Source: Bryobacterales bacterium
Lineage (GTDB): Bacteria > Acidobacteriota > Terriglobia > Bryobacterales > Bryobacteraceae
Length of the DNA stretch: 7,725 bases
Reading direction: 5' to 3'
Assembly: GCA_003142355.1 (NCBI GenBank)
Contig: PLMF01000079.1
Coordinates: forward strand, 1-7,725
Shown: positions 7,088 to 7,725 of the stretch, piece by piece
How positions within the stretch are numbered: position 1 is the first letter of the stretch
Layout: each line of letters starts with the position of its first letter
Notes under the pieces: generated by a model
Told to the model about the DNA's origin: nothing
Databases searched by the model: none
Seen by the model: the letters and a program-made list of their open reading frames with translations, nothing else
Made by a program: the position numbers and the translations under genes

Positions 7088-7725
7088 TTCGAGTCTCCCT
7101 TGCTCTCCATGGATGTGGGCTCGGGGAGCAGCGGAGGCCGGTCCTGCGACTTGGCCTTCTTTTCGATCTCGATTTCCGAAACCAGTATCGCCGGCGAAAC
7201 CGCCGAGACCGGGACGCTGCCCGATTCGGCGCCGCAATATCCGTTGAATACTTCGGCCTTGTCCGAAGTCGCCAGGATCTTGGCGAAGCTCGCGAGCGGC
7301 GTTCCCACGATGTCCGCGCCGCGCACCAGCTCGTCCGGCCGGCCGTCGGGATACACCCGGTAGACGATCACCGGAATCACCTTGAAAGCCTGCAACCCGG
7401 TGCGCTGCGTGGTAGTGAAGCCGCCGGTGATGTCGCGGAAGTAGAGGCCGTAGGGCTTGTTCTGCTTCTTGATTTCGCCGATGAGCATCTGGCGCAGCTT
7501 CGCTTCGGTCACCGTGTTGGTGGATTCCACGAGCAGGTTCGACTGGCGCGAAACCACCTCCAGCCCGGGTTGCCGCCGGCCGTGCCCGTTGGAGCGATCG
7601 AAGCCGCGAATGGGGGAACGCGACATCAGGAACGTCTTCAGCACGCCTTTGTCGACCACCGTGACGGGCCGCGCTTTGACGCCCTCATCGTCGTAGTCGT
7701 ACCAGCCGTTCAAATCCACCGCGCC
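7084..7725 (-). CDS. TldD-like metallopeptidase, C-terminal part only
   Basis: The frame is open from the right edge (7725) to TGA at 7086-7084, showing the last 213 residues; the N-terminal part and the expected HExxxH zinc motif lie outside the window. Visible family signatures in order are YDDEGVKARPVTVVDKGVL, FLMSRSPIRGFDRSNGHGRR and SRQSNLLVES, then VYRVYPDGRPDELVRG and FNGYCGAESGSVPVSAVSP. The Cys (codon 7236-7234) sits in the context matching the third metal ligand of TldD (Cys454 in E. coli, from memory), so this looks like the catalytic partner. It is clearly paralogous to the downstream gene: both share the (Y)D-D/R-EGV, KGVLK-F, SNG-R, KPYG, VY-VYPDGR and LVRG blocks. The GTG at 7719 lies inside the conserved domain and is not the start. 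The last residues are hydrophilic (SKGDSK). The gene overlaps the tldE-like gene by four bases, implying coupled translation. Whether it has a signal peptide cannot be seen. Confidence 0.88.
   Translation of the reverse strand, partial: GAVDLNGWYDYDDEGVKARPVTVVDKGVLKTFLMSRSPIRGFDRSNGHGRRQPGLEVVSRQSNLLVESTNTVTEAKLRQMLIGEIKKQNKPYGLYFRDITGGFTTTQRTGLQAFKVIPVIVYRVYPDGRPDELVRGADIVGTPLASFAKILATSDKAEVFNGYCGAESGSVPVSAVSPAILVSEIEIEKKAKSQDRPPLLPEPTSMESKGDSK
7094..7100 (-). promoter_or_regulatory. Ribosome binding site for the tldE-like gene
   Basis: On the minus strand AGGGAGA ends six bases before the GTG start at 7087, inside the last codons of the tldD-like gene. With the GTGA stop/start overlap it supports re-initiation or coupled translation of the second subunit, and it favours the GTG start over longer alternatives. 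Confidence 0.7.

Noticed and set aside
5393..7363. A 656-codon open frame on the plus strand antisense to both tld-like genes
   Set aside because: Its translation has no family-like pattern and is rich in Arg, His, Gly and Ala. It mirrors strongly conserved genes on the other strand. Long antisense frames are expected in GC-rich DNA with strong third-position bias.

Overview
The window is GC-rich chromosomal DNA. It looks like a member of the Acidobacteriota, probably near the Solibacter/Bryobacter group. The main evidence is the left-hand gene, which has the double FtsX/MacB layout of the 'acidobacterial duplicated orphan permease' (ADOP) family. The secreted TldD/TldE-type pair and the single-chain LptF-LptG permease fit that assignment. 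It is an inference from gene content, since there is no rRNA or tRNA here to confirm it.

Layout from left to right: (1) 1-2429, plus strand, an ADOP-type permease lacking only its N-terminus, which lies off the left edge. (2) 2430-2686, a short gap between convergent genes with a weak candidate terminator. (3) 2687-5011, minus strand, one 774-residue protein holding two complete LptF/LptG-type permease units joined by a basic linker. (4) 5012-5332, a 321-base gap holding the lptFG ribosome binding site and a 231-base element bounded by 28-base inverted repeats built from GACGCGGA units. (5) 5333-7087, minus strand, an exported TldE/PmbA-like protein lacking the metal-binding residues. (6) 7084-7725, minus strand, the C-terminal part of a TldD-like protein that keeps the conserved metal-ligand Cys. 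It overlaps gene 5 by four bases and runs off the right edge.

The three minus-strand genes run in the order tldD-like, tldE-like, lptFG. The first two are almost certainly co-transcribed and translationally coupled. They look like a catalytic plus non-catalytic pair, as in the TldD/TldE heterodimer, but the TldE-like partner carries a signal peptide, so the pair probably acts outside the cytoplasm. The LptFG protein would be the membrane half of the lipopolysaccharide exporter. It may or may not share a transcript with the tld pair, because the inverted-repeat element separates them. The ADOP gene is on the opposite strand and has no evident tie to the others.

I see no CRISPR array, RNA gene, integrase, transposase or phage gene. 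Nothing here is clearly a new biological system. The points most worth a second look are the LptF-LptG fusion, the exported TldD/TldE pair with divided metal-site residues, and the inverted-repeat element.
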